Shown here piece by piece: positions 25,737 through 33,693 of a DNA stretch of 64,000 nt. The stretch spans positions 558,001-622,000 of the forward strand of contig NZ_SLWN01000003.1 in NCBI RefSeq assembly GCF_004342025.1. Direction: 5' to 3'. Under the pieces are notes generated by a model. It had not been told where the DNA came from. It searched no databases and saw nothing but the letters and a program-made list of their open reading frames with translations. The first letter of the stretch is position 1. The number at the start of each line of letters is the position of its first letter. A program made the translations under genes and the position numbers. Source of the DNA: Kribbella steppae (GTDB lineage Bacteria; Actinomycetota; Actinomycetes; Propionibacteriales; Kribbellaceae).

Positions 25737-26408
25737 TCAGCACCTGGCGATGATGATGTCCGCGACGACCTTCCAGCCCAGGCTGCGGTAAAGGCGCAGG
25801 CCGTCGATCGAGGCGATCAGGATGCCGCGCTTGGCGCCCTGGGCCGCCGCGGTCTCGACCAGCGATGCCATCACCGCACTGCCGAGCCCGCGCCGCCGGT
25901 GCGCCGGATCCGTCTCGATCCGGTCCGCGACCGCGTCCGCGCCGACCACCGCCATCCGCCCGCTCGACACCACCCCGCCGTGCAGGGTGGCGCGGGTGAT
26001 GATCAGGTCGGACTCGAGCTCGGTGTGCAGGGCATAGCGCTCGTGCAGCTTCAGGGCCGGCTGCTCCGACAGCTGGATGGTCATCAGCCAGTCCTGATCC
26101 TGCTGCACCTCGAGGCCGAGGTCCTCGAGCTGCTCGATCCGGGCTTCCTTGTCGTCCGTGGCCAGGGTGATCCAGCCGGCCCCGCGGCCACCGCCGGCGG
26201 CCAGGGCCAGCTCGGCGGCACGAACGACTCGTTCAGGCTTGTCATCGGCATCCAGTACGACATATTCCATCGCGCGGTTCTCCTCACCCGCACGGACGGT
26301 CAGAATGCCGTCGTTATCGTCCTCCACGGTGGTCCAGCCCCTCGAAACCGACCACCCGGCCTGCCAGCGGCGGACGAGCTCCTCACGATCTCTCACCCGT
26401 CGATTCAA
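25737..26408 (-). CDS. GNAT-family N-acetyltransferase
   Basis: 223 residues. The C-terminal GNAT fold shows the acetyl-CoA loop RIETDPAHRRRGLGSAVMASL (motif A, R-x-x-G-x-G/A) and the final LYRSLGWKVV. The N-terminal half is a poorly conserved second half-domain. Substrate unknown. The start may be TTG 26408 or GTG 26396; neither has a clear ribosome-binding site. Confidence 0.85.
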   Translation of the reverse strand: MNRRVRDREELVRRWQAGWSVSRGWTTVEDDNDGILTVRAGEENRAMEYVVLDADDKPERVVRAAELALAAGGGRGAGWITLATDDKEARIEQLEDLGLEVQQDQDWLMTIQLSEQPALKLHERYALHTELESDLIITRATLHGGVVSSGRMAVVGADAVADRIETDPAHRRRGLGSAVMASLVETAAAQGAKRGILIASIDGLRLYRSLGWKVVADIIIARC

Positions 26409-26552
26409 GCAGCCAGATGGCGAGACGGCGAGGGGAAGTGGTGTCGTCTGTCACCAACTGGCCGTACATCACCGATTCCGGGCGGTCACCATTACCGCTC
26501 GGAGTCACCTACCGGCAACCCCTCGGAGCCAACCGATTTCCCGAGTCGGCGG

Positions 26553-27677
26553 TCAGTCCCGCTCGGCGGCGAGCAGGTCGAATCCGTGGACATCGGAGTA
26601 CTGGCCGTCGCGGCGTGGGCCGGCCGACCGTTCGCGGCTGACATGGGTGAAGCCGTTGACCTCGGCAACGTGGCTCGACGCGCTGTTGCCCTCGGCAGCC
26701 ATCAGCACCAGTCGCCGTCGCCCGAAGCCGCCTTCCTCGATGGGCTTGAAGGCGTGCTCGATCACCAGCCGAACAGCAGCCGACATCGCCCCACGCCCCC
26801 GCGCGTCCGGGTGCAGCCAATAGCCGATCTCGCCGAGGGTCTTGTCGATCCGGTGGTTCATGTCGAACACACTCACGCAGCCGATCAGCTCGTCGGACTC
26901 ATCATCGGTGATCGCCCATGTCACGCCCTCGCCGCTGGCCAGATTCTCCTTCCGGCTCTCGATGAACACCTCCGCATCGGACAGCTGGTACGGCGACGGC
27001 AGCCCGGCCAGCCAGAACTGCGTCCGCTCGTCGTTGCATGCTTCAACGACCCGCTTCGCGTCCGTTGCCCGGAGCGCCCGCAACCGGATCCCGCCACCCT
27101 CGACCTCAGGCACCGTCCACCAGGTACCCGACGGCTCGAGCGCGTCGTTCTTCCCGATCGTGGCGACCCACTCGTCATGCCGCACACCCCGAGACTTCCC
27201 ACCCCCTGGTACGACGACCAAACCGCGGAACCCGGCCTTCCACGCGACCCGGCGCGAACCCCAGTTGCCGACGAACGCCCGCCAGATCACCCGGTCCCAG
27301 CCGAGCACGTCGAACGCATACCGGACCACCAGCTTCAGTGCCCGGGTCATCACCCCGACGCCCCGGACCTGAGGAGCCACTGCGAACCCGACCTCACCGA
27401 CCCCGCCCTCGCCGTCGCGCAGATCGACGGTGCCGGCGTACTGGCCGTCGTACTCGATCGCCCAGGCCCACATACCGCCGTCGCGCCAGCCGTTCGGGAT
27501 GATCTCGGTCAGGAAGCCGACCGCGTGTTCGCGCAGGTAGGGGACCGGGATGGTGGTCCAGCGCTGCATCTCCGGGTCCTGGCACATCGCGTAGGCGGGG
27601 TCGATGTCGGCCTCGGTGTGTGCACGCAGGGTCACCACGTCGTCGGCCAGCACCGGTACGTCTTCGGGGAATCGCAT
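26553..27677 (-). CDS. Tandem GNAT acetyltransferase (RimJ/RimL type)
   Basis: 374 residues made of two GNAT domains of the ribosomal-protein-acetyltransferase type. First: VGFAVAPQVRGVGVMTRAL and NWGSRRVAWKAGF. Second: IGYWLHPDARGRGAMSAAV and NSASSHVAEVNGF. Both keep the acetyl-CoA loop (Q/R-x-x-G-x-G/A), so both could be active. Actinobacteria often have such fusions, with unknown protein or small-molecule substrates. Transcribed toward the other GNAT gene, with 144 bases between. Confidence 0.88.
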   Translation of the reverse strand: MRFPEDVPVLADDVVTLRAHTEADIDPAYAMCQDPEMQRWTTIPVPYLREHAVGFLTEIIPNGWRDGGMWAWAIEYDGQYAGTVDLRDGEGGVGEVGFAVAPQVRGVGVMTRALKLVVRYAFDVLGWDRVIWRAFVGNWGSRRVAWKAGFRGLVVVPGGGKSRGVRHDEWVATIGKNDALEPSGTWWTVPEVEGGGIRLRALRATDAKRVVEACNDERTQFWLAGLPSPYQLSDAEVFIESRKENLASGEGVTWAITDDESDELIGCVSVFDMNHRIDKTLGEIGYWLHPDARGRGAMSAAVRLVIEHAFKPIEEGGFGRRRLVLMAAEGNSASSHVAEVNGFTHVSRERSAGPRRDGQYSDVHGFDLLAAERD

Positions 27678-27720
27678 GCTTCAGGGTGACGTGCCGCAAT
27701 CACCGGAGCAATGCATTTCC

Positions 27721-27756
27721 CTGACAGCCAGGCATATCCACATTAGGCTGTGGACC
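27721..27756 (+). promoter_or_regulatory. Leaderless promoter of the DeoR-type regulator
   Basis: CTGACA (27721-27726), 17 bases, TAGGCT (27744-27749), then 7 bases to the GTG at 27757. Both boxes and their spacing are close to consensus, and no ribosome-binding site exists. Confidence 0.65.
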
Positions 27757-28569
27757 GTGAACGCAGCCGGAGCAGAGGCACCGCGGGGCCGGGGAGGGCA
27801 GCTGGCCGCTCAGCGCCAGGCCACGATCGTTGCCGAGGTCAACAGTCGAGGTGCGGTCACGGTCGCCGAACTGGTCGACCGGTTCGGTGTCTCGGACATG
27901 ACGATCCGCCGCGATCTGGACGCGCTCGACTCCAGTGGCCTGCTGCACAAGGTGCACGGCGGCGCCACCTCGGTCGGGCTGCGCAGCGCGCACGAGCCGG
28001 GGTTCGACGCCAAGCTGACCCAGGAGTCCGCGGCCAAGCAGGCGATCGCGGCCGAGGCGGCCAGCCGGGTCCAGCCGGACAGCGCGATCGGCATCGGCGC
28101 CGGCACCACGACGTACGCGTTGGCCCGTCAGTTGCTCCGGGTGGAGAACCTGACCGTCGTGACGAACTCGGCGCGGATCGCCGACGTGTTCCACGGCAAC
28201 AGCCGCTCCGACCGCACCGTCGTACTGATCGGCGGCATCCGGACACCTTCTGATGCGCTGGTCGGCCCGATCGCGACGGCCGCGCTGGGCTCGCTGCACC
28301 TCGACCTGCTCTTCCTCGGTGCGCACGGTGTGGACGCCGAGCACGGGCTGAGCACGCCGAACCTGATGGAGGCCGAGACCAACCGGTCCTTCATCGCCGC
28401 GAGCCGCGAGGTGGTCGTCGTCGCCGACCACACCAAGTGGGGCACGGTCGGCCTGAGTACGTTCGCGACCTGGGCGGACCTCGACGTCATCGTCACCGAC
28501 GCCGGCCTCGCCACCCCCGCCCGCAAAGCCATGCGCGACACCGGATGTGAGCTGATCATCGCTTCCTGA
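27757..28569 (+). CDS. DeoR/GlpR-family transcriptional regulator
   Basis: 270 residues. N-terminal DeoR HTH (about 20-70) with VAELVDRFGVSDMTIRRDLDAL and a C-terminal sugar-phosphate sensor domain with IGIGAGTTTYALA, DLLFLGAHGVD, VVVVADHTKWG and VIVTDAG. Such regulators answer to sugar phosphates. An exporter gene follows after 31 bases, and galK/galT lie just beyond on the other strand, so control of galactose genes is possible but not shown. GTG start set by the promoter. Confidence 0.93.
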   Translation: MNAAGAEAPRGRGGQLAAQRQATIVAEVNSRGAVTVAELVDRFGVSDMTIRRDLDALDSSGLLHKVHGGATSVGLRSAHEPGFDAKLTQESAAKQAIAAEAASRVQPDSAIGIGAGTTTYALARQLLRVENLTVVTNSARIADVFHGNSRSDRTVVLIGGIRTPSDALVGPIATAALGSLHLDLLFLGAHGVDAEHGLSTPNLMEAETNRSFIAASREVVVVADHTKWGTVGLSTFATWADLDVIVTDAGLATPARKAMRDTGCELIIAS

Positions 28570-28600
28570 CCCGCCGCTGTCGGGCTGAAGGTCTGCTGGG

Positions 28601-29851
28601 GTGAGGGGACAGGGATTGAGGCAGGAGGTTCGGGCCCGGGAGGCTCCTCTCGGCAAGCCGTACTGGGTTCTCTGGACTGCCGGCGCGATCTCCTTTCTCG
28701 GGGACGGCATCACCTTCGGCGCGCTGCCGCTGCTGGCCGCCTCGATGAGTCGCGACCCGCGCGTCGTCTCACTGACTGAGGCGGTCACCGGGATCGGCTG
28801 GCTGCTGCTCGGTCTGGTGTCCGGCGTGATGGTCGACCGCTGGCGGCGGACCACCACGATGTGGATCGTCGACGCGATTCGCGCGGTCGTCGCCGGCGGG
28901 TTCGCGGTCGTCGTACTGCTGGGTCAGGAGAGCATCCCGCTGCTGCTGATCACCGGGTTCCTGCTCGGCATGCTGGCGCCGTTCTTCGACAACGCGTCCG
29001 CGGTGGTGATTCCGGACCTGGTCGTCGCCACCGCGCTGGAGCGGGCGAATGGCTACAACCAGGCCGCGCTGGTGCTGCTGGCGAACCTGATCGGTCCACC
29101 GCTCGGCGCCGTGCTGTTCGTGATGCATCACGGGCTGCCGATCATGGTCGACGCCATCTCGTTCGCGGCCGCCGCAGTACTGGTCTTCCTGGTACGGCGT
29201 GCCGCGCCGGCCCGAGCGGTGTCGCCGGACCGGAACCTCGGCCGCGAGCTGAAAGAAGGACTGCTCTATCTCTGGCGACACAAACTGCTGCGATCGCTCT
29301 GCCTGCTGCTCCTGGTGGCGAACGCGGTCGGCGCGGGCATCATCGCGATCCTTGTCCTCTATGTATTGGAGGCGCTGCACCTGCCGGAGGCCTGGTTCGG
29401 CTGGCTGGTCGCGACCTACGCGGTCGGCGGAGTCGTCGGCGCGGCACTCGCGCCCCGGCTGGCACGCCGCCTCTCGACGTTCACGAACCTGATCGTGTCG
29501 ATGCTCGTGCTCGGCTTCGCGGTCGTCGTGTTCGGAGTGGTCAGCGAGCTGGCTCTGATCATCGCCGGCGCCGTGCTGATGGGGTTCGGCAGCACCTGGT
29601 GGAACGTCATCTCGATCTCGCTCCGGCAGCGGATCGTGCCGGCCGCGCTGCTCGGCCGGGTGACCGCGGTCTACCGGATGGTCGCGTTCTGCGCCGCGCC
29701 GGTGGGTGCGGTCGGTGCGGGGTTCCTCGCCCACCGCACCGACCTGCGCACGCCGTACCTGGTGATGGGACTGCTACAGCTCGCCGCCACCCTCGCCTTC
29801 GCTCCGCTGATCAAACGCGAATTGTCAGCTGACTCGGGAAGCTCCGGCTGA
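28601..29851 (+). CDS. MFS transporter (MFS_3 / enterobactin-exporter-like)
   Basis: 416 residues with about 12 membrane helices; the loop after helix 2 carries GVMVDRWRRTTTM, a variant of the MFS motif A (G-x-x-x-D-R). Overall layout matches the small-molecule and drug exporters of the EntS type. Substrate unknown. GTG at 28601 is used; a TTG at 28616 is also possible. It follows the DeoR gene closely, so it may be that regulator's target. It overlaps the end of galK by 27 bases. Confidence 0.85.
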   Translation: MRGQGLRQEVRAREAPLGKPYWVLWTAGAISFLGDGITFGALPLLAASMSRDPRVVSLTEAVTGIGWLLLGLVSGVMVDRWRRTTTMWIVDAIRAVVAGGFAVVVLLGQESIPLLLITGFLLGMLAPFFDNASAVVIPDLVVATALERANGYNQAALVLLANLIGPPLGAVLFVMHHGLPIMVDAISFAAAAVLVFLVRRAAPARAVSPDRNLGRELKEGLLYLWRHKLLRSLCLLLLVANAVGAGIIAILVLYVLEALHLPEAWFGWLVATYAVGGVVGAALAPRLARRLSTFTNLIVSMLVLGFAVVVFGVVSELALIIAGAVLMGFGSTWWNVISISLRQRIVPAALLGRVTAVYRMVAFCAAPVGAVGAGFLAHRTDLRTPYLVMGLLQLAATLAFAPLIKRELSADSGSSG

Positions 29852-30955
29852 CGGGGCTGCGGCCAGGGAGCTCGGAGCGCTGAAACCGCGGTCTGCGAAG
29901 GCCTTCTCGATGGCGGACAGTACGGCGTCTGCCGAGTCCGCCTCAGTCAGAGCGATGATGCAGCCGCCGAAACCGCCGCCGGTCATGCGGGCGCCGAGCG
30001 CGCCGGCTTCGAGGGCGGTGTCGACGGCGACGTCCAGCTCCGGCACGGTGATCTCGAAGTCGTCGCGCAGTGACACGTGCGACGCGGTGAACAGCGGCCC
30101 GACGTCGCGCAGCCGGCCGGAGCGCATCAGCTCGACCGCCTCCTCGACCCGGCGGATCTCCGTCACCACGTGCCGCACCCGGCGGCGGACGACGTCATCC
30201 GGCAGCCGATCGAGGGCGTCGTCGAGGTCGTCGTACGCGATCGAGCGCAGGGCCGGTACGCCGAGCACCGCCGCGGCTTCCTCGCAGCTCTTGCGGCGGG
30301 CGGCGTACTCGCCGTCGACGTGCCGGTGCGGAGCCTTCACGTCGACGACCAACAGCGCGAGGCTGTCGGCGGCCGGGTCGAACGGGATCTGGTCGGTGGA
30401 CATCGCGCGGATGTCGAAGTACAGGGCGTGCCCGGCGGTGCAGCACATCGACGCCATCTGGTCCATCAGGCCGACCGGGGCACCGACGTATTGGTTCTCG
30501 GCCTTCTGCGCCAGCCGGGCGACCTCGGCGGGGGCGACCTCGATGTCGCGCAGCCCGAGCAGCGCGACCGACGTCGCGCACAGCAAGGCGGCGGACGAGG
30601 ACAGCCCGGCGCCGGACGGCAGGTCGGAGTCGACCAGCAGGTTGGCGCCGCCGATCGAGTAGCCGGACTCACGCAGTACCCAGGCCGCGCCGGCCGGGTA
30701 CGCCGCCCAGTCACCGACCGAACCCGGGGTCAGCTCGTCGATGGCGAACTCGATCACGCCCGAGTGGCCGCTCGACGCGACCGCGATCCGGCCGTCGTCA
30801 CGCTTGGAGGCGGTCACCTGGATGCGGTTCGGCAGGGCGATCGGCAGCACCAGGCCGTCGTTGTAGTCGGTGTGCTCACCGATCAGGTTGACCCGGCCGG
30901 GCGCCCGCCAGCTGCCCGCCGGCGCTGCCCCGAAGACGTCCTCGAACGAGCTCAC
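29825..30955 (-). CDS. galK: Galactokinase
   Basis: Phosphorylates galactose at C1 with ATP. 376 residues. The three family marks are present: GRVNLIGEHTDYNDG (sugar binding, about 21-35), LPSGAGLSSSAAL (ATP loop) and GARMTGGGFGGCIIAL near the C-terminus. GTG start overlaps the galT stop by GTGA, so the two are coupled. galE and galM are not in the window. Confidence 0.97.
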   Translation of the reverse strand: MSSFEDVFGAAPAGSWRAPGRVNLIGEHTDYNDGLVLPIALPNRIQVTASKRDDGRIAVASSGHSGVIEFAIDELTPGSVGDWAAYPAGAAWVLRESGYSIGGANLLVDSDLPSGAGLSSSAALLCATSVALLGLRDIEVAPAEVARLAQKAENQYVGAPVGLMDQMASMCCTAGHALYFDIRAMSTDQIPFDPAADSLALLVVDVKAPHRHVDGEYAARRKSCEEAAAVLGVPALRSIAYDDLDDALDRLPDDVVRRRVRHVVTEIRRVEEAVELMRSGRLRDVGPLFTASHVSLRDDFEITVPELDVAVDTALEAGALGARMTGGGFGGCIIALTEADSADAVLSAIEKAFADRGFSAPSSLAAAPSAGASRVS

Positions 30956-31998
30956 GAACCAACCTTCCGCAGGGTTTCGGCGACATCCTCCGGCCGGGTG
31001 TCACTGATGAACGCGCCCATCCCGGACTCCGAGCCGGCCAGGTACTTGATCTTGTCCGCGGCCCGGCGGATCGACAACACCTCGAGGTGGAGGTAGCCGA
31101 GCTCGCGATCGATCCGGACCGGGGCCTGGTGCCAGGCGGCGATGTACGGCAGCGGGTCGCCGTACAGGCCGTCGAGACGTCGCAGGACGTCGAGGTAGAG
31201 CTCGGCGAAGTCGTCGCGCTCGCCGACCGACAGCTCGCTGATGTCGGCGACCTGGCGGTGCGGGTACAGGTGGACCTCGACCGGCCAGCGGGCCGCCTCC
31301 GGGACGAACGCGGTCCAGTTGGTGTTCTGCGTGACGACCCGGGTGCCCTCCTTCAGCTCCCCGGCCAGGATGTCGGCGAACAGGTTGCTACCGGCAACCG
31401 CCTGGTGCTCGCGGGCGCGGGCCATCAGGGTCCGCATCCGCGGCGGCAGGAACGGGTAGGCGTAGATCTGGCCGTGCGGGTGGTTCAGCGTCACGCCGAT
31501 CTCACGGCCGCGGTTCTCGAACGGGAAGACGTGCTCGACGTCGTCGCGGGTGCTCAGCTCGGCGGTCCGGTCGGCCCAGGTGTCGACCACCAGCCGGGCC
31601 TGGCCCTGGGAGAGATCGGTGAACGACTGGTTGTGGTCGCTGGTGAAGCAGACCACCTCGGTCCGGCCCGGGCCGGCGAAGGAGGGGAACCGGTTCTCGA
31701 ACACGGCGACGTTGTAGTCGTGGTCCGGGATCTCGGTCGGGTTGCCCGGCTTGCTCGCGCACAGCGGGCACTGGTCGGCCGGCGGCAGGTAGGTCCGGGT
31801 GTTGCGGTGGGTCGCGTAGGTGATGACGTCACCGGTGAGCGGATCGGTCCGCAGGTCGACCTGCGGTTGCGGGGCCGGCAGTCCGCGGGTGTCCTCGAGC
31901 GGCATCCGGGCCGGAGCGTCGGCCGGGTCGTAGTAGATCAGCTCGCGGCCGTCGGACAGCTTGGTGTCCGTACGGCGTGCGCCGCGCGGTGTGTTCAT
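30952..31998 (-). CDS. galT: Galactose-1-phosphate uridylyltransferase
   Basis: Second Leloir step, exchanging UMP between UDP-glucose and galactose-1-phosphate. 348 residues. Zinc-type CPLC segment (PADQCPLCAS), ENRFPSF and the nucleophile motif NHPHGQIYAYPF (middle His carries UMP) are present. ATG at 31998 follows GGGAGGGG; the frame is open further upstream but that part is the leader of the divergent transporter and not coding on this strand. Confidence 0.97.
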   Translation of the reverse strand: MNTPRGARRTDTKLSDGRELIYYDPADAPARMPLEDTRGLPAPQPQVDLRTDPLTGDVITYATHRNTRTYLPPADQCPLCASKPGNPTEIPDHDYNVAVFENRFPSFAGPGRTEVVCFTSDHNQSFTDLSQGQARLVVDTWADRTAELSTRDDVEHVFPFENRGREIGVTLNHPHGQIYAYPFLPPRMRTLMARAREHQAVAGSNLFADILAGELKEGTRVVTQNTNWTAFVPEAARWPVEVHLYPHRQVADISELSVGERDDFAELYLDVLRRLDGLYGDPLPYIAAWHQAPVRIDRELGYLHLEVLSIRRAADKIKYLAGSESGMGAFISDTRPEDVAETLRKVGS

Positions 31999-32041
31999 CG
32001 TGTGACCCCTCCCGGCCGTCGGACACCGACAGCCAGGAATC

Positions 32042-32047
32042 ATCGTA
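32042..32047 (-). promoter_or_regulatory. Candidate -10 box of galTK
   Basis: On the minus strand TACGAT, fitting TANNNT, 43 bases upstream of the galT ATG, next to a T/G-rich stretch that could hold a DeoR-type site. Confidence 0.35.
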
Positions 32048-32141
32048 AACCAACAAACTCGAACATGCACGGTGATTCCGGCCACCACCAGGGCGTCGCC
32101 TCGGGGTGACCGCAGCACGCAGGGGCCCGAGCGGTATGCCC

Positions 32142-32153
32142 TACTCTTGCGAA
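32142..32153 (+). promoter_or_regulatory. Leaderless promoter of the CorC leader peptide
   Basis: TACTCT (32142-32147) fits TANNNT and lies 6 bases before an ATG at 32154, the same spacing as other leaderless genes in this window. The transcript would start with the first leader codon. Confidence 0.5.
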
Positions 32154-32282
32154 ATGGACGACGCCCAACCGTCGCCCTCTCGACATACAACGAGAGGGCT
32201 TGAGCACCCTGCCTCGGCCGTCCTTCGGCGCTTGCGACGCCCAGGCACGCACCTCGCGGCAGCGGAGGGAAGGCCACGATGA
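32154..32282 (+). CDS. Putative leader peptide 1 ahead of the CorC-type gene
   Basis: 42 codons. It starts MDDAQPSPS (acidic and proline residues) and then turns arginine-rich (LRRLRRPG). The promoter box places the transcript start at its ATG. Its stop TGA overlaps the ATG of leader frame 2 (ATGA, 32279-32282). The opening recalls the acidic/proline opening of enterobacterial MgtL, whose translation fails at low Mg2+ and so switches a Mg2+ transporter gene. That parallel is inference; the frame could also be chance in GC-rich DNA. Confidence 0.45.
   Translation: MDDAQPSPSRHTTRGLEHPASAVLRRLRRPGTHLAAAEGRPR
32174..32199 (+). promoter_or_regulatory. Leader hairpin A
   Basis: GCCCTCTCG (32174-32182) pairs perfectly with CGAGAGGGC (32191-32199); loop of 8 bases. 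It lies inside leader frame 1. No T-run follows. Confidence 0.65.
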
Positions 32283-32308
32283 ACACCACGTCGAGACCTT
32301 CCCTCCGC
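32262..32308 (+). promoter_or_regulatory. Leader hairpin B, hiding the ribosome-binding site of frame 2
   Basis: GCGGAGGGAAGG (32262-32273) pairs perfectly with CCTTCCCTCCGC (32297-32308). The left arm is the ribosome-binding site for the ATG at 32279, which itself lies in the 23-base loop. A ribosome finishing frame 1 would open this stem. Confidence 0.65.
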
Positions 32309-32383
32309 CACCGCGATGCACGCACCTGGACGCCGCAATCACTCGAACTACGACCAAGGCAGGGTGCTAGGACCCCCTGCTGA
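32279..32383 (+). CDS. Putative leader peptide 2 ahead of the CorC-type gene
   Basis: 34 codons, basic (MNTTSRPSLRHRDAR...). ATG preceded by GGAGGGAAGG at 5-6 bases, a strong site sequestered in hairpin B. Its stop TGA shares its A with the ATG of the transporter gene (TGATG, 32381-32385), so translation of all three frames could be coupled in series. No family is recognised. Confidence 0.45.
   Translation: MNTTSRPSLRHRDARTWTPQSLELRPRQGARTPC
32359..32380 (+). promoter_or_regulatory. Leader hairpin C around the CorC ribosome-binding site
   Basis: GCAGGG (32359-32364) pairs with CCCTGC (32375-32380), ending two bases before the ATG at 32383. The loop holds TAGGA (32368-32372), the only candidate ribosome-binding site of the transporter gene. 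Confidence 0.5.
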
Positions 32384-33693
32384 TGAACGACACCCTGCTC
32401 AACATCGTCCTGATCTTCATTTTCGTCCTGATCGGTGGCGTGTTCGCCGCGGCCGAGATGGCGCTGGTCTCGCTCCGGGAGAGCCAGCTCAAGTCGATCG
32501 CCCACCGGGGCAAGCGTGGCGAGACGGTGGCCCGGGTGGCTGCCAACCCGAACCGGTTCCTGTCCGCCGTCCAGATCGGCGTGACCCTGATGGGCTTCCT
32601 GTCCGCCGCCTTCGGTGGCGCGACGCTCGCGGACGGCCTGTCCCCGCACCTGCAGGACCTCGGACTGCCCGAGTCGGTGGCGAGCACGGTCGCGCTGGTG
32701 CTGATCACCATCCTTATCTCCTACGTCTCGATCGTGATCGGCGAGCTGGCGGCCAAGCGGCTCGCGCTGCAGCGGGCCGAGACGTTCGCGCTCGGCCTGG
32801 CCCCGCTGGTGGACCGGATCGCATCCATCGCCCGGCCGGTGATCTGGCTGCTCTCCAGGTCGACCGACCTGGTGGTTCGCGCCCTCGGCGGCGACCCGAA
32901 CGCGAACCGTGAGGTGATGTCGGACGAGGAGTTGCGCGACCTGGTCTCGGCCCACGAGTCGCTCGGCGAGGAGGAGCGCCGGATCGTCGACGACGTGTTC
33001 GAGGCCGGCAGCCGGCAGTTGCGCGAGCTGATGCTGCCGCGCACCGAGGTCGACTTCATCGACTCGGAGATGCCGGCCTACAAGGCGGTGAAGTTCGCCG
33101 CCGAGCGGCCGCACTCGCGCTACCCGGTGATGAACGGCTCGGCCGACGACATCGTCGGGTTCGTCCACGTCCGCGACCTGTTCGACCCCGCCGTCGCGTC
33201 CCGCTCGGTCCGGGTCGGCGACCTGGCCCGCGAGGTGCTGCTGCTACCGGACACCGCGAAGCTGCTGCCGACGCTGACCGAGATGCGCCGGCGATCGACC
33301 CACTTGGCCATCGTCCTGGACGAGTACGGCGGTACGGCGGGCATCGTCACGCTGGAGGACCTGGTCGAGGAGCTGATCGGCGACATCAAGGACGAGTACG
33401 ATGAGGAGTCGGTCGAGACCACCCGCCTGCGCAGTGGTGACATCGAGGTCGACGGTCTGCTCAACCTCGACGACTTCGCCGACGAGACCGGTGTCGAACT
33501 CCCCGACGGCCCGTACGAGACGGTCGGCGGGTTCCTTGCCGCCCAGCTCGGCCGCGTCCCGGCCACCGGCGACGAAGCCCGGGTCGACGGCCACATCCTC
33601 ACCGTCACGGAGATGGACGGCCGCCGGGTAGCCCGGGCCCGCATCCACCGGGTCAAGCCGACGGATGACCAACCAGTTCCTGAGGAGCCGTAG
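32383..33693 (+). CDS. CNNM/CorC (HlyC) family membrane protein, probable Mg2+/metal-ion transporter
   Basis: 436 residues. Transmembrane DUF21/CNNM domain (about 1-170) with the GVFAAAEMAL segment and QIGVTLMGFL, then a CBS pair (about 200-330) and the C-terminal CorC_HlyC transporter-associated domain (about 345-430) ending in RARIHRV. Family members export or handle Mg2+ (and Co2+) and sense nucleotides through the CBS pair. Only one such gene is present, although in many actinobacteria two lie in tandem. Its 5' region carries two small overlapping frames and three hairpins. It overlaps the convergent exporter gene by 41 bases. Confidence 0.93.
   Translation: MNDTLLNIVLIFIFVLIGGVFAAAEMALVSLRESQLKSIAHRGKRGETVARVAANPNRFLSAVQIGVTLMGFLSAAFGGATLADGLSPHLQDLGLPESVASTVALVLITILISYVSIVIGELAAKRLALQRAETFALGLAPLVDRIASIARPVIWLLSRSTDLVVRALGGDPNANREVMSDEELRDLVSAHESLGEEERRIVDDVFEAGSRQLRELMLPRTEVDFIDSEMPAYKAVKFAAERPHSRYPVMNGSADDIVGFVHVRDLFDPAVASRSVRVGDLAREVLLLPDTAKLLPTLTEMRRRSTHLAIVLDEYGGTAGIVTLEDLVEELIGDIKDEYDEESVETTRLRSGDIEVDGLLNLDDFADETGVELPDGPYETVGGFLAAQLGRVPATGDEARVDGHILTVTEMDGRRVARARIHRVKPTDDQPVPEEP

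Noticed and set aside
32142..32383. M-box or yybP-ykoY riboswitch in the CorC leader
   Set aside because: I looked for their conserved core sequences and do not see them; the stems present are simple hairpins. A covariance-model search would settle it.
31999..33168. N-terminal extension of galT by about 390 codons
   Set aside because: It runs antisense to the CorC-type gene and its leader; the ATG at 31998 has a strong ribosome-binding site and gives the normal length.
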